A stretch of 23,408 nt of DNA. It comes from JBBQKP01 sp038326995. Its GTDB lineage: Bacteria > Planctomycetota > Phycisphaerae > Tepidisphaerales > Tepidisphaeraceae. Each line of letters begins with the position of its first letter. The first letter of the stretch is position 1. The stretch spans positions 1 to 23,408 of the forward strand of contig JBBQKP010000030.1 in assembly GCA_038326995.1 (NCBI GenBank), in the 5' to 3' direction. The position numbers and the translations under genes are program-made. Positions 6,998-15,767 of the stretch are shown here, piece after piece. The notes beneath the pieces are model-generated. The model saw nothing but the letters and a program-made list of their open reading frames with translations. It was not told the origin of the DNA and did no database searches.

Positions 6998-9900
6998 TGC
7001 TCACGCCACACCAGACATCGTCGCGCGTCGGTGCGAAATCTCTCCGCCTGCTACGGCGCGTCGTGCGCGTCGTTCAAGTGCTGATTCTCGCTCTCCTGCT
7101 CTCGTCGATCGGCGTTTACGCTTATCTACGTGATTCGTCACGCGCCGCCCGGCTCATCGAATGGATCGTTTCTTCTCGCATCAATGCTGACGTGAAAATC
7201 GCCAGCGCGCAAGTCACAATATTCGGCGGGATCAAGCTGAGTGACGTCGCGATTTTCTCCCGTGATCCATCCTCAGCTCCCACTTCGCCCGCGATTAAGG
7301 CACGTGTTGTGCAAGTCGAATACAGTCCGCTTTCACTCTTCGCAACCGATGCCCCTGCCCTGACTATCATCGCCGACCATGCCGTCCTGCGGCTCGACGA
7401 AGACATCGACACCAACACCTGGCCGATCGAATCGATGTTCGCACGTCACGACATACGAAACGCCGACCGCGCGTCGGCAACGCGTCCCGTAGACCAACAG
7501 CGCGAAGTCGCTCTGCCCAAAATTCTCCTGCGTGCAGGAAGAGTTGAACGCGGCGAGATTCATCTCGGCGTTCGACACGACCTGGGCGGGATCGATGTTG
7601 ATGGACAGCTTCGCGCAGACGACCAGCGAACCGGTTACATCTGGAACGTGCAAACACGCACCACCGCCGGTCCCGGCCCGCATTTCGGTGGAAGAATTGC
7701 GTCGTCGCGCATACTCGAATCCGGTCAGGCCTTGCTCAGCGCCGACCTGCGAGGCGTCGAACTCGATCAGCTTCCCGCGCTCATGCCCAAACGTGTCCGC
7801 GACTTCCTTACCGAACTCGAACTCGCCGGGCAGTTTGACATTCCGCAGATTCGCGTCATTGAGATGCCTGATATCACCGAGACATCATCAACTGACGGTA
7901 AAACAGTTCGCCAATCGCCTCGCACAACAGGCCGGGGCAAGCTTGGGTTCACGATCGACGTTCAGTTTCGCGGCGTCACGTTTCGCGCCTCGCCCGTTCG
8001 ATGGTTCGCACCATCAGAGGCAAAGAACAGGCAGTTACTCGCTTTGCTTGCCGACCCGGTCAACTCCTCTAAAAGCGATAGTGCCGGGGGCATAAATGCG
8101 ATCGCAAGACGCTTCCTTTATGGGCGGATGAAAATCTCACAAGATCCAATTCGCCTGGAAAACGCTGATGCGGATCTGCGTTTCACTCAGGACGCGGTCG
8201 AAATTCTCAACCTCTCGGCGAGTGTTGATGGCAATCGCCTTCAGGCATCGGGGCGACTGGACGGACTCTCGCCGGCCGCGCCTCTTGTTCTAAGAATTAC
8301 CAATCCGTCCGACCAGCCATTAAAACTGTCGCAAAGACTTTCTTTCATAGACTCCATGCCGGCAGCCGTTCGCGAACTGTACTATCGTTTCCTTCCAACA
8401 GGCAGCGGCCGAATCGATGTTTCCATCACCCGCGATCCTGGAAGCTCAGAAACAAAACTTGAAGGTCGGATCGAAGTGTTGGATGCAGGATTTACCTTTG
8501 AAGGTTTTCGGTATCCATTGCGGAATGTGAACGGCGTCGTCGGTCTTTCCTGGGATCGTGAACGCAAGCAACAAAGACTCTCGCTCGAGAATATTGTCGG
8601 ATTTGGAGCGCTGGAATCATCGAACGCACAGGCGAAGGCGACGGTCAACGGATTCGTGCAGCCGCTCCTTCAGGATTCGCACGTGTTGATCGACATCAAG
8701 GCGACCAACTTGAGCAGCAACGACCCGAGACTTTTTGCAGCGCTTTCACAACCCGTGCGAAATGTGCTGAATCAACTTCGCGCGAATGGAGCAGACAACA
8801 CCCCCGGATTGCGCGGCGACGTGCACGTGCGAATCGAACGCCCCGAAGGTGTCCGCCAACGCTGGAGCTACGACACCGATATCGACATCCTTGACGGCGT
8901 CGCCAGACCTGTCGAATTCGCCTATCCGTTTGCGAATCTGCGTGGCAACATAATTTATCGAAGCGGTTACGTTGAGATTGCGCAGATGAGTGCGGCAGGT
9001 CCGAATGAATCTGTCTTACAGATCGAAGGCACGGTAGCCACGGATGAACGACAAATCAGGCCGACGGTGCTGACCGTTCGAGCGAGTTCGTTCGCAGTCG
9101 ATGAATCGCTGCGGGCTGCGTTGCCAAGCGGCGTCGCCGAGGCGCTTTTGACGGCGAACCTGACGGGCACGCTCGATGCCACGGGCACGCTCCGCCCGGC
9201 AGGTGCATCAACCGGCGGAGTGGCGTTCGCACCTGACCTTGAGATAAAGCTGACCGGCGGTCGTGCTCGGTTTAGCGAAAACGGAGTGCCTTTGACCGAC
9301 GTCACCGCCGCAGCACGACTGACGGAAACCCGATTCATCATCTCATCCGCCAGCGCAAAACGAAACGATCAAACCATCACGGGCGACGCATTGATTGATT
9401 GGTCGAAGCAGGAGATCAACCCCGTGATTAAGCCGGTGATCAATCAGGTGATCAATCAGGTGATCAATCAGGTAATCAATCTGGCGATCGATCCTGAGAT
9501 GAAGCTCGACGTGGCGGAATCGAAGACGAGCCTGCAAGCAAACATTCGAACGCCGCTTCTCACGATCGACCCGCTTCTGCTGGGCGACTTACCCGCACAG
9601 TGGCAAACGGCGATCACCAGCCTTCACCTCAGCGGCGATATTGCCGGTTCGGCCCACTTCGAGGCGCAGTTGCCCGCGACACGAAGTGACGTCGATTTCA
9701 AAATTGAAGTTCAGCCTGTTAAAGCTCGCATCGCGCCGGATTTTTTTCCTGCCGCAATGGAACTCACGGGCGGGACTGTCATCGCGACTCCTAAGCTGAT
9801 CAAGCTTACTGACATTCGCGCGAGTCGCCCCATGGGAAAGTTTCTCATCAACGGCGACGTGCTTCCAGACGACGAATTTGCGTTCTCACTGGCGATATCC

Positions 9901-10971
9901 GGCACTGGCGTCGGGCTCGATAACGAACTGATTTCGGCGCTACCTGCCGCCGCCGCTACAACACTTCGCGACTTCGCCGTGACCGGGCCGATCGATATCA
10001 ACAGCGGGTCGATTCAGTACAAGCCTGCAACCCCGTCTTTATTGACGCCTGAATCCACGCCTGCATCCACGCCGGCGGATCAAGCCGTCGTGGAGTTTGC
10101 GACGACGCTCAAGCTTGCTGCGAACTCGATGAACGTCGGCGTGCCGCTCAGCGACGTGTTTGGCACGGTCGAACTCAGCGGATCATCGCGCGGCGATACG
10201 GTTCGGCGATTCACGTCGCAGATCGCGATGTCGAAGCTGAAGCTCTCGGGACTGGACGCGACCGACGCGAAAGCGCGCATCATTCTCGCAGGCGAAACCG
10301 GAGTCGAGCAGGGTAGGCGACTCGAAATTCGCGACGGCGATCTGCAGCTTGCTGGAGGCCGGCTTGCTGGCGAAGGCGTGATGTTTCTCGATCAGACGCC
10401 CGTGGCATACCGCGGTGAGCTGTTGCTGAGAGATGCGGACGTTTCAAGGCTGGCAACCACTTCCAAAACGCCGCTGAGTGGAAAACTCAGTGCGTCGCTT
10501 TCGATCGAAGGAATCTCGCGCGATTCGCTTAATCCGGATGCGCCGATTCGCCGCCGAGGTCGAGGCGACATGAGCCTTTCGGGCGATGAGTTAGCGCAAC
10601 TTCCGCTGCTCCTGGGCGTGACTCAGATCGTCAGTTTGAGTTTGCCGTTCACCGGCGGTTTCAAGAACGCCGACGCCAGTTACAGCCTGCAAGACAATAT
10701 TCTTTCGTTCGACCGACTGCAGATTCGCTCGAACGAAATGCTCATCGACGGCGGCGGCAAATTGGACTTCGGTAACAAAACGATCGATCTGAACTTTAGA
10801 ACAGACACATCGGGGAAACAGCTCCCCATCATCGGCGATCTGCTTCGCGCGACCCGTCGTGAGCTATTACAAATTACCGTTCGCGGCTCTCTAACCGAAC
10901 CCGCGATTTCAGCGGGATCGATTCCGACCGTCGTCGGCACAATCGACGAAGTTCTCGGAGGCAAGGAATGA
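6994..10971 (+). CDS. Large AsmA-like/TamB-like envelope protein
   Basis: A 1325-aa protein with one N-terminal signal-anchor helix (about 28-50) and a long beta-rich remainder, as in the AsmA/YhdP/TamB superfamily. Those proteins are bridge-like and help move phospholipid or assemble proteins between inner and outer membranes. The C-terminal ~120 residues look like the AsmA-like C-terminal region: a VSLSLPFTGGF stretch, LSFDRLQI, MLIDGGGKLDFGNKTIDLNF, then LLQITVRGSLTEPAI. Two in-frame tandem repeats lie inside it (VINQ units at 811-834 and TPES/TPAS units near 1018). The ATG overlaps the glycosyltransferase stop and the TGA overlaps the nagZ start, so translation is probably coupled through the operon. 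Superfamily assignment is good; the precise subfamily is not settled. Confidence 0.85.
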   Translation: MMLTPHQTSSRVGAKSLRLLRRVVRVVQVLILALLLSSIGVYAYLRDSSRAARLIEWIVSSRINADVKIASAQVTIFGGIKLSDVAIFSRDPSSAPTSPAIKARVVQVEYSPLSLFATDAPALTIIADHAVLRLDEDIDTNTWPIESMFARHDIRNADRASATRPVDQQREVALPKILLRAGRVERGEIHLGVRHDLGGIDVDGQLRADDQRTGYIWNVQTRTTAGPGPHFGGRIASSRILESGQALLSADLRGVELDQLPALMPKRVRDFLTELELAGQFDIPQIRVIEMPDITETSSTDGKTVRQSPRTTGRGKLGFTIDVQFRGVTFRASPVRWFAPSEAKNRQLLALLADPVNSSKSDSAGGINAIARRFLYGRMKISQDPIRLENADADLRFTQDAVEILNLSASVDGNRLQASGRLDGLSPAAPLVLRITNPSDQPLKLSQRLSFIDSMPAAVRELYYRFLPTGSGRIDVSITRDPGSSETKLEGRIEVLDAGFTFEGFRYPLRNVNGVVGLSWDRERKQQRLSLENIVGFGALESSNAQAKATVNGFVQPLLQDSHVLIDIKATNLSSNDPRLFAALSQPVRNVLNQLRANGADNTPGLRGDVHVRIERPEGVRQRWSYDTDIDILDGVARPVEFAYPFANLRGNIIYRSGYVEIAQMSAAGPNESVLQIEGTVATDERQIRPTVLTVRASSFAVDESLRAALPSGVAEALLTANLTGTLDATGTLRPAGASTGGVAFAPDLEIKLTGGRARFSENGVPLTDVTAAARLTETRFIISSASAKRNDQTITGDALIDWSKQEINPVIKPVINQVINQVINQVINLAIDPEMKLDVAESKTSLQANIRTPLLTIDPLLLGDLPAQWQTAITSLHLSGDIAGSAHFEAQLPATRSDVDFKIEVQPVKARIAPDFFPAAMELTGGTVIATPKLIKLTDIRASRPMGKFLINGDVLPDDEFAFSLAISGTGVGLDNELISALPAAAATTLRDFAVTGPIDINSGSIQYKPATPSLLTPESTPASTPADQAVVEFATTLKLAANSMNVGVPLSDVFGTVELSGSSRGDTVRRFTSQIAMSKLKLSGLDATDAKARIILAGETGVEQGRRLEIRDGDLQLAGGRLAGEGVMFLDQTPVAYRGELLLRDADVSRLATTSKTPLSGKLSASLSIEGISRDSLNPDAPIRRRGRGDMSLSGDELAQLPLLLGVTQIVSLSLPFTGGFKNADASYSLQDNILSFDRLQIRSNEMLIDGGGKLDFGNKTIDLNFRTDTSGKQLPIIGDLLRATRRELLQITVRGSLTEPAISAGSIPTVVGTIDEVLGGKE
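9424..9495 (+). repeat. 12-bp in-frame tandem repeat (VINQ units) in AsmA-like gene
   Basis: Six consecutive 12-bp units. The middle three (9436-9471) are identical, GTGATCAATCAG, and are flanked by diverged copies at 9424-9435, 9472-9483 and 9484-9495. They encode VIKP, VINQ x3, VINL and AIDP. The unit length keeps the frame, so copy number can change without breaking the protein. Confidence 0.95.
10045..10074 (+). repeat. 12-bp in-frame imperfect repeat (TPES/TPAS units) in AsmA-like gene
   Basis: ACGCCTGAATCC, ACGCCTGCATCC and a partial ACGCCG copy lie in tandem and encode TPES, TPAS and TPAD. This is a Thr/Pro-rich spacer between beta-rich segments of the protein. Confidence 0.75.
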
Positions 10972-12053
10972 ACACTTCAAGTGACAGTGCACGTCTGGCG
11001 GCGGGGATGATGTGTGTCGGTTTCGAGGGCTTGTCGGTTCCACACACGCTGGGCAAGTTGCTCGATGCGGGCGTCGGACAAGTTGTGCTGTTTACGCGGA
11101 ATGTCGAAACGCCTCAGCAAGTTTCCGAATTGTGCAAAGAAATTCGAAATCGCGCGCCCGGGCCGGTGTTGATTTGCGTCGATCAGGAGGGCGGCCGGGT
11201 AAGGCGATTTCGTGAAGGGTTTTCGCCCGTGCCTTCGATGCGCGATGTGGGGCGATTAGGCGACGTGAATGTCGCGAGTGAGATCGGGACGATGTTAGGA
11301 ACGGAACTTCGCTGCGTGGGTGTCGATCTGAATTTTGCGCCCGTCGTCGATGTCGATACGAATCCGCTCAACCCGGTGATCGCGGATCGTTCGTTCTCCT
11401 CAGACCCACTTGTCGTTTCGAACATGGCGTGTGCGATGATTTCCGGAATGCAGTCTGCGGGCGTGGCGGCGTGTGCGAAACACTTTCCCGGCCACGGCGA
11501 CACCAGCACCGACTCGCACCACGCCTTGCCTCGGCTCGACCACGGCATGGATCGACTTCGCAGCGTTGAACTGCCTCCGTTCTTCGCCGCCGCCAAGGCT
11601 GGAGTTGCTTCGATGATGACGAGTCATGTCATCTTTTCGCCCCTCGACAGCACCATGCCCGCGACGCTCAGCCCGCATGTGATCAAGCCGATTCTTCGCG
11701 GAGAGATGCGCTACGACGGCCTGGTGTTTTCGGACGACATGGAGATGAAAGCGGTCGCAAACTTTTTCGGCTTCGATGAGTCGATCACCGCGGCCGCTTA
11801 CGCGAGCGTTGATGTGCTGACGGTGTGTCACACGCTCGATCGACAGTGGCGCGCGATCGAAGTGCTCGCGAGTCTGCCCGACGACATTCTTCGTGCGGCG
11901 AACCTTCGAAGACAGCGCGCCGCCGATCGCTACGTGCATCTGCCCCGGCCCGGATTGGACATGCTGAACAGCGCATCACATCGGCAAACAATCGCACGCG
12001 TCAATCGATCGACGGAAGATTCCGATCCGACCGAGCGGTCAAAATGGATGTAG
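10968..12053 (+). CDS. nagZ: Beta-N-acetylhexosaminidase NagZ (GH3)
   Basis: Glycoside hydrolase family 3 enzyme, 361 aa, that removes GlcNAc from anhydro-muropeptides during cell-wall recycling. Seen in sequence: VDQEGGRVRRF (71-81), the substrate-binding KHFPGHGDTSTDSHH (171-185) with the His/Asp pair typical of NagZ, and FSDDMEMKA (254-262), whose first Asp (256) aligns with the catalytic nucleophile. No signal peptide, so cytoplasmic as in Gram-negative NagZ. The ATG overlaps the AsmA-like stop (ATGA at 10968-10971). It is the last of four coupled genes. The C-terminal ~30 residues after the domain are polar and probably disordered. A wall-recycling enzyme beside an envelope-bridging protein and a membrane glycosyltransferase supports an envelope role for the operon. 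Confidence 0.94.
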   Translation: MNTSSDSARLAAGMMCVGFEGLSVPHTLGKLLDAGVGQVVLFTRNVETPQQVSELCKEIRNRAPGPVLICVDQEGGRVRRFREGFSPVPSMRDVGRLGDVNVASEIGTMLGTELRCVGVDLNFAPVVDVDTNPLNPVIADRSFSSDPLVVSNMACAMISGMQSAGVAACAKHFPGHGDTSTDSHHALPRLDHGMDRLRSVELPPFFAAAKAGVASMMTSHVIFSPLDSTMPATLSPHVIKPILRGEMRYDGLVFSDDMEMKAVANFFGFDESITAAAYASVDVLTVCHTLDRQWRAIEVLASLPDDILRAANLRRQRAADRYVHLPRPGLDMLNSASHRQTIARVNRSTEDSDPTERSKWM

Positions 12054-12067
12054 GCGGCATTTTATCA

Positions 12068-12098
12068 TGCGATTGCCTTGTGCGATTGCCTTGTGCGA
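12068..12098 (+). repeat. 13-bp perfect tandem duplication before fmt
   Basis: The 13-bp unit TGCGATTGCCTTG occurs at 12068-12080 and 12081-12093 and is followed by a partial third copy (TGCGA, 12094-12098). It lies in the nagZ-fmt gap. Here the unit is not a multiple of three, consistent with non-coding sequence and with fmt starting downstream. Confidence 0.9.
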
Positions 12099-12148
12099 AG
12101 CGATCTCTCACGATGCCTGCAATGACGAAACAAGATAGATTGGACGGC

Positions 12149-13072
12149 ATGACAGTGTGTTTCGCGGGCTCTGGCGAGTTCGGCGTGCCGACGCTCGCGG
12201 CACTTCTGGACCTCGGCGCGAAAGTGCTGTGCGTCTACTCACAGCCCGACAAGCCGGCAGGACGCGGTTCAAAACTTACGCCGACGCCCGTGTCAAATTT
12301 CGCGATCGAGCGCGGGTTGAATCTGATTCGCACAGCGGACTTAAATGTCGAGCCGATGCCTGATTGCGATGTGCTGGTGGTGATCGCGTTCGGGCAGAAG
12401 ATCAACGACGACGTGATAAGTCGGCCGAGATTGGGGGCGGTAAATCTGCACGCGTCACGATTGCCCAAGTATCGCGGGGCCGCGCCGATTCACTGGGCGG
12501 TGATCAACGGCGACGCGATCGCGGGCAATTCGGTCATACGCCTCGCACAACGAATGGACGCCGGCTCGGTGCTGGCCATGAGCAGTGTCGAAGTTCCGAG
12601 TTCGATGACCACAGGCGAGTTGCACGAAGTATTGTCGAAGGACGGCGCGGTGCTCGTGCCGAGGGTACTGAGCGAACTTCAGAACGGCACGTCAAAGCCC
12701 ATCGAACAGGATCACACTCAGGCGACTCGCGCGCCGAAGCTGACGAGGCAAACGAGTCTGATCGACTGGAACCGCAGCAGCACGGAGATTGCGAATCTGA
12801 TTCGTGGACTGTTCCCCTGGCCTGGATGTCGGGTGCGTTTGATGGATGGCGAACAGCCCGTCGCGACGGTGACGTTGGTGCGCGTAATCCCGCACGCGAC
12901 GCAGACGCCCAGCATTCCAGGCGTGATCAACGACGCGGGGCAAGTCATCACCGGATCGGGCACGATTGAGATCGTCGAGATTCAGCCGCAGGGCGGACGC
13001 GTGATGACGCTCGCGGCGTTTCGCAATGGAAAGCCGTGGGTCGCCGGAATGCGGCTCGAATCCGTCGAGTGA
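12149..13072 (+). CDS. fmt: Methionyl-tRNA formyltransferase
   Basis: Adds the formyl group of 10-formyl-tetrahydrofolate to Met on the initiator tRNA. From ATG 12149 the protein is 307 aa (E. coli 315). The start is chosen because CFAGSGEFGVPTL begins at residue 4, as the family's first strand does. ATGs at 12113 and 12122 would add 12 or 9 residues and cannot be excluded. Catalytic residues fit: Asn99 and His101 in VNLHASRLPKYRGAAPIH and Asp137 in RMDAGSV. The C-terminal OB-like domain runs from about 205. The Arg in HASRLP replaces the more usual Leu. The initiator tRNA this enzyme acts on is encoded 0.9 kb downstream on the opposite strand. It is on the same strand as nagZ, 95 bp downstream, and is convergent with fabI, 22 bp away. 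Confidence 0.95.
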   Translation: MTVCFAGSGEFGVPTLAALLDLGAKVLCVYSQPDKPAGRGSKLTPTPVSNFAIERGLNLIRTADLNVEPMPDCDVLVVIAFGQKINDDVISRPRLGAVNLHASRLPKYRGAAPIHWAVINGDAIAGNSVIRLAQRMDAGSVLAMSSVEVPSSMTTGELHEVLSKDGAVLVPRVLSELQNGTSKPIEQDHTQATRAPKLTRQTSLIDWNRSSTEIANLIRGLFPWPGCRVRLMDGEQPVATVTLVRVIPHATQTPSIPGVINDAGQVITGSGTIEIVEIQPQGGRVMTLAAFRNGKPWVAGMRLESVE

Positions 13073-13094
13073 CGAATAAAGTTACGGGCCGACT

Positions 13095-13889
13095 TTACAG
13101 GCCAACGGTGTTGAACCCGCTGTCGACAAACAGCGTCTCGCCCGTCACGCCACTGCTAAGATCGCTCAGCAGATAGACGGCCGTCTTGCCGACTTCGTCG
13201 CCGTCGATGTTTCGTTTGAGCGGGCTCTTCTTTTCGACGTGATGGAACATGTCGTCGATCCCGCCGACGGCCATCGCGCTGAGCGTACGAACCGGGCCCG
13301 CACTGATGGTGTTGACGCGAATCTTCTTCTCGCCGAGTTCGTACGCGAGATAACGTGCTGTCGATTCGAGGGCTGCTTTGGCGACGCCCATGACGTTGTA
13401 TCCTGGGACGACCTTGTCACTGCCGAGGTAGGTCATCGCAATGACGGATCCGCCGTCGGCCATGAGCGGAAGCGCGGCACGGGTGAGGGCGATCAGCGAG
13501 TACGCGCTGATGTCGCACGCCTGCTTATAAACCTCTCGTGGCGTCTCGGTAAACTTGCCGATCGCCAGATAATCTCTGTTCGCAAACGCGAGGGAGTGCA
13601 CGAGAAAATCGATCTTGCCGAACTTCGACTTGGCGGCGTCGAAGAACGCGGCGATCGACTCGTCGGAACCGACGTCGCACGTGTGAAGCCAATAGTCGGT
13701 CAGGTTAAGCTCGTCGATCGATCGACGAACTCTGCGCTCACTCTTGGTCGCATCTCCCATCGGCAGGTAGCCGAAGCCGCAAGTCGCACCTTGCTTGAGG
13801 CAGTTTTCCGCGATGTGCCACGCAATGGAGCGGTCGTTGGCGATGTTAAGGATGAGGCCGGTTTTACCTTCGAGCAATTTCATGGACAT
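13095..13889 (-). CDS. fabI: Enoyl-[acyl-carrier-protein] reductase (NADH)
   Basis: Last step of each fatty-acid elongation cycle: reduces trans-2-enoyl-ACP. A short-chain-dehydrogenase fold protein of 264 aa, as usual for FabI. The divergent nucleotide-binding motif of enoyl reductases is present (IANDRSIAWHIA, 16-27), then VHSLAFANRD (97-106) and the active site Tyr154 (MTYLGS), Tyr164 and Lys171 in the YxxxxxxK pattern. The glycine-rich loop therefore differs from ordinary SDRs, which supports FabI over FabG or FabL. ATGs at 13889 and 13883 are both possible starts; neither has a clear Shine-Dalgarno. It lies downstream of the tRNA on the same strand, but a terminator hairpin separates them, so it probably has its own promoter within the ~70 bp upstream, which I could not pin down. 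Confidence 0.96.
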   Translation of the reverse strand: MSMKLLEGKTGLILNIANDRSIAWHIAENCLKQGATCGFGYLPMGDATKSERRVRRSIDELNLTDYWLHTCDVGSDESIAAFFDAAKSKFGKIDFLVHSLAFANRDYLAIGKFTETPREVYKQACDISAYSLIALTRAALPLMADGGSVIAMTYLGSDKVVPGYNVMGVAKAALESTARYLAYELGEKKIRVNTISAGPVRTLSAMAVGGIDDMFHHVEKKSPLKRNIDGDEVGKTAVYLLSDLSSGVTGETLFVDSGFNTVGL

Positions 13890-13960
13890 GCTTTCGATGG
13901 GGATGAAAAAATTAGAGAAATCCGACTCGGGAATTCATTGAAGGAAATCATTAAACCGAA

Positions 13961-13993
13961 TCGCCCTCGACACATGGTGTGAATCGAGGGCGA
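13961..13993 (-). terminator. Hairpin terminator after the initiator tRNA
   Basis: A perfect 10-bp stem (TCGCCCTCGA at 13961-13970 against TCGAGGGCGA at 13984-13993), extended by a 4-bp CACA/TGTG inner stem with a 2-nt bulge. On the minus strand it begins 6 nt after the tRNA 3' end and is followed by a modest T-rich tract (TTCGGTTTAAT). It probably ends the tRNA transcript before fabI. Confidence 0.75.
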
Positions 13994-13999
13994 GAACAG

Positions 14000-14073
<74 letters not shown>

Positions 14074-14084
14074 GTAGTCGGGCA

Positions 14085-14112
14085 ACTATACGAGAACGCG
14101 ACACAAGGTCAA
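14085..14112 (-). promoter_or_regulatory. Sigma-70-type promoter of the initiator tRNA
   Basis: On the minus strand, TTGACC (complement of 14107-14112) and TATAGT (complement of 14085-14090) lie 16 bp apart. They match 5/6 of the -35 and 5/6 of the -10 consensus. Transcription would begin near 14078, about 5 nt before the mature tRNA 5' end. Confidence 0.8.
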
Positions 14113-14233
14113 TAGCGTGTCGATTGAAATCAAGTCGATGATCTCGCCTGCTCCTTATACTGATCAGGTGTAGCCTGCGGCGAGTTGTCTCATGAATGCG
14201 CCTGTGTTGAACCTGTCCTGTGTGTCGTCGCGC

Positions 14234-14261
14234 TTGCTCGCGTCGATCTTGCAACTACAAT
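14234..14261 (+). promoter_or_regulatory. Candidate promoter of atpD
   Basis: TTGCTC (14234-14239) and TACAAT (14256-14261) are 16 bp apart and match 4/6 of the -35 and 5/6 of the -10 consensus. The start near 14268 would give a leader of about 70 nt that ends in the GGAG site before atpD. The rest of the 265-bp gap between the tRNA and atpD holds nothing else I can support. Confidence 0.55.
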
Positions 14262-14338
14262 CCCGGGCCCGCATCCGGATGTCCTAGATGTGGACCAATT
14301 TCAGTAGACCCGGATTTTAGAACCCATTGGAGACCTCC

Positions 14339-15745
14339 ATGCCCGCCACAGGAAAAGTTACGCAAGTCATTGGATCAACGTTCGATGCCGAGTTCCCCGA
14401 ACAACAACTCCCGGGCATCTATAATGCGGTCTCGATCAAGACCAGCACGATCACTGTGACCGGCGAGGTGCAGCAGCACTTGGGCGGCGGAAAGATTCGC
14501 GCGATAGCACTGGGATCGTCCGACGGCCTGAAGCGCGGCGACGCCGTCGCAGACACCGGCGCGCCTTTGAGCGTACCTGTCGGTAAGGAAACGCTAGGCC
14601 GCGTGTTTAACCTGCTCGGCGAACCGATCGACAATCGCGGGCCCGTCGGCGCGACCCAGTCGAGGCCCATTCACCGCAACGCCCCGGACTTCGCCGATCT
14701 TACCCCCAAGGCCGAGGTGTTCGAAACCGGCATCAAAATCATCGATCTTCTCACGCCGTTCATTCGAGGTGGCAAGGCCGGATTGTTCGGCGGGGCGGGT
14801 CTGGGCAAGACCGTCGTCATTCAGGAACTGATCGCACGTATCGCCCAGCAGCACGGCGGCTACTCGGTGTTTGCGGGCGTGGGCGAACGCACCCGCGAAG
14901 GCACTGACCTTTGGCTCGAAATGCAGGAAGCCAAGATCGGCAACACAGGCAAGAGCGTTCTGGATCAGACCGTCATGGTGTTCGGCCAGATGAACGAGCC
15001 GCCGGGCGCGCGTCTTCGTGTGGCCCTGAGTGCACTGACCATGGCCGAGTATTTCCGCGACGAAACCGGCGCCGATACGCTGCTCTTCATCGACAACATT
15101 TTCCGCTTCACTCAGGCGGGTTCAGAAGTGTCGGCATTGCTCGGGCGCATGCCCAGCGCCGTCGGTTACCAGCCGACCCTTGCGACGGAAATGGGTCAGC
15201 TTCAAGAGCGTATCACATCGACAAAGAAGGGTGCGATCACCAGCGTGCAGGCCGTGTACGTGCCCGCCGACGATCCGACCGACCCCGCGCCCGCCAACGC
15301 GTTCGCCCACTTGGATGCGTTCATCTATCTCGAACGCCGCATCGCCAGCAAGGGCATTTACCCGGCCGTCGATCCGCTCGCTTCGTCTTCGCGTGCTCTT
15401 GATCCGCTTATCGTCGGTGAGGATCACTATCGCGTCGCCCGTAAGGTGCAGACGATGCTCCAGCGCTACCGCGATCTTCAGGACATCATCGCCATTCTCG
15501 GCGTCGATGAACTGAGCGAAGAAGATAAGCTTGTCGTGTCACGCGCTCGTAAGCTGGAACTGTTCTTCAGCCAGCCGTTCTTCGTGGCCGAACAGTTCAC
15601 CGGCATGAAGGGCGTGTACGTGAAACTCGCCGACACGATCAAGAGCTTCGAGGCCGTGTGTGACGGCGGCGCGGATGCGCTCTCCGAGCAGTCGTTCCGA
15701 TATATCGGCGGCATCGAAGATGCGATCGCAAAGTCGAAGAAGTAA
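14339..15745 (+). CDS. atpD: F-type ATP synthase subunit beta
   Basis: Catalytic subunit of the F1 sector; hydrolyses or makes ATP driven by rotation of the central stalk. The protein is 468 aa. Seen: P-loop GGAGLGKT (151-158, with Leu where Val is usual), GERTREG (182-188, catalytic Glu183), FIDNIFRFTQAGSEVSALLG, and the DELSEED motif of the C-terminal helical domain. The frame is open to a TTG at 14327, but ATG 14339 has a good Shine-Dalgarno (GGAG, 14329-14332) and starts at the domain. The gene usually lies in atpAGDC with epsilon next. Here it stands alone between a tRNA and panB, with no atpC downstream, although a promoter, leader and downstream hairpin make it look like a functioning unit. 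Confidence 0.97.
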   Translation: MPATGKVTQVIGSTFDAEFPEQQLPGIYNAVSIKTSTITVTGEVQQHLGGGKIRAIALGSSDGLKRGDAVADTGAPLSVPVGKETLGRVFNLLGEPIDNRGPVGATQSRPIHRNAPDFADLTPKAEVFETGIKIIDLLTPFIRGGKAGLFGGAGLGKTVVIQELIARIAQQHGGYSVFAGVGERTREGTDLWLEMQEAKIGNTGKSVLDQTVMVFGQMNEPPGARLRVALSALTMAEYFRDETGADTLLFIDNIFRFTQAGSEVSALLGRMPSAVGYQPTLATEMGQLQERITSTKKGAITSVQAVYVPADDPTDPAPANAFAHLDAFIYLERRIASKGIYPAVDPLASSSRALDPLIVGEDHYRVARKVQTMLQRYRDLQDIIAILGVDELSEEDKLVVSRARKLELFFSQPFFVAEQFTGMKGVYVKLADTIKSFEAVCDGGADALSEQSFRYIGGIEDAIAKSKK

Positions 15746-15767
15746 GGGCGTCGCTTCGGCTCGCCCT
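15745..15767 (+). other. Hairpin with UUCG loop directly after atpD
   Basis: AGGGCG (15745-15750) pairs with CGCCCT (15762-15767). Inside, GC-TTCG-GC forms a second short stem with a stable tetraloop. It begins on the last base of the atpD stop codon. No T-run follows, so it may protect the mRNA end or act with Rho rather than be an intrinsic terminator. It sits between atpD and panB, which are 52 bp apart. Confidence 0.55.

Noticed and set aside
13080..13100. TAAAGT/ACTTTA inverted repeat between fmt and fabI as a bidirectional terminator
   Set aside because: Only a 6-bp AT-rich stem with no T-run on either side; too weak to call.
14192..14287. 31-residue open frame (ATG 14192) before atpD
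   Set aside because: It runs across the best promoter candidate for atpD and has no ribosome site or conserved feature.
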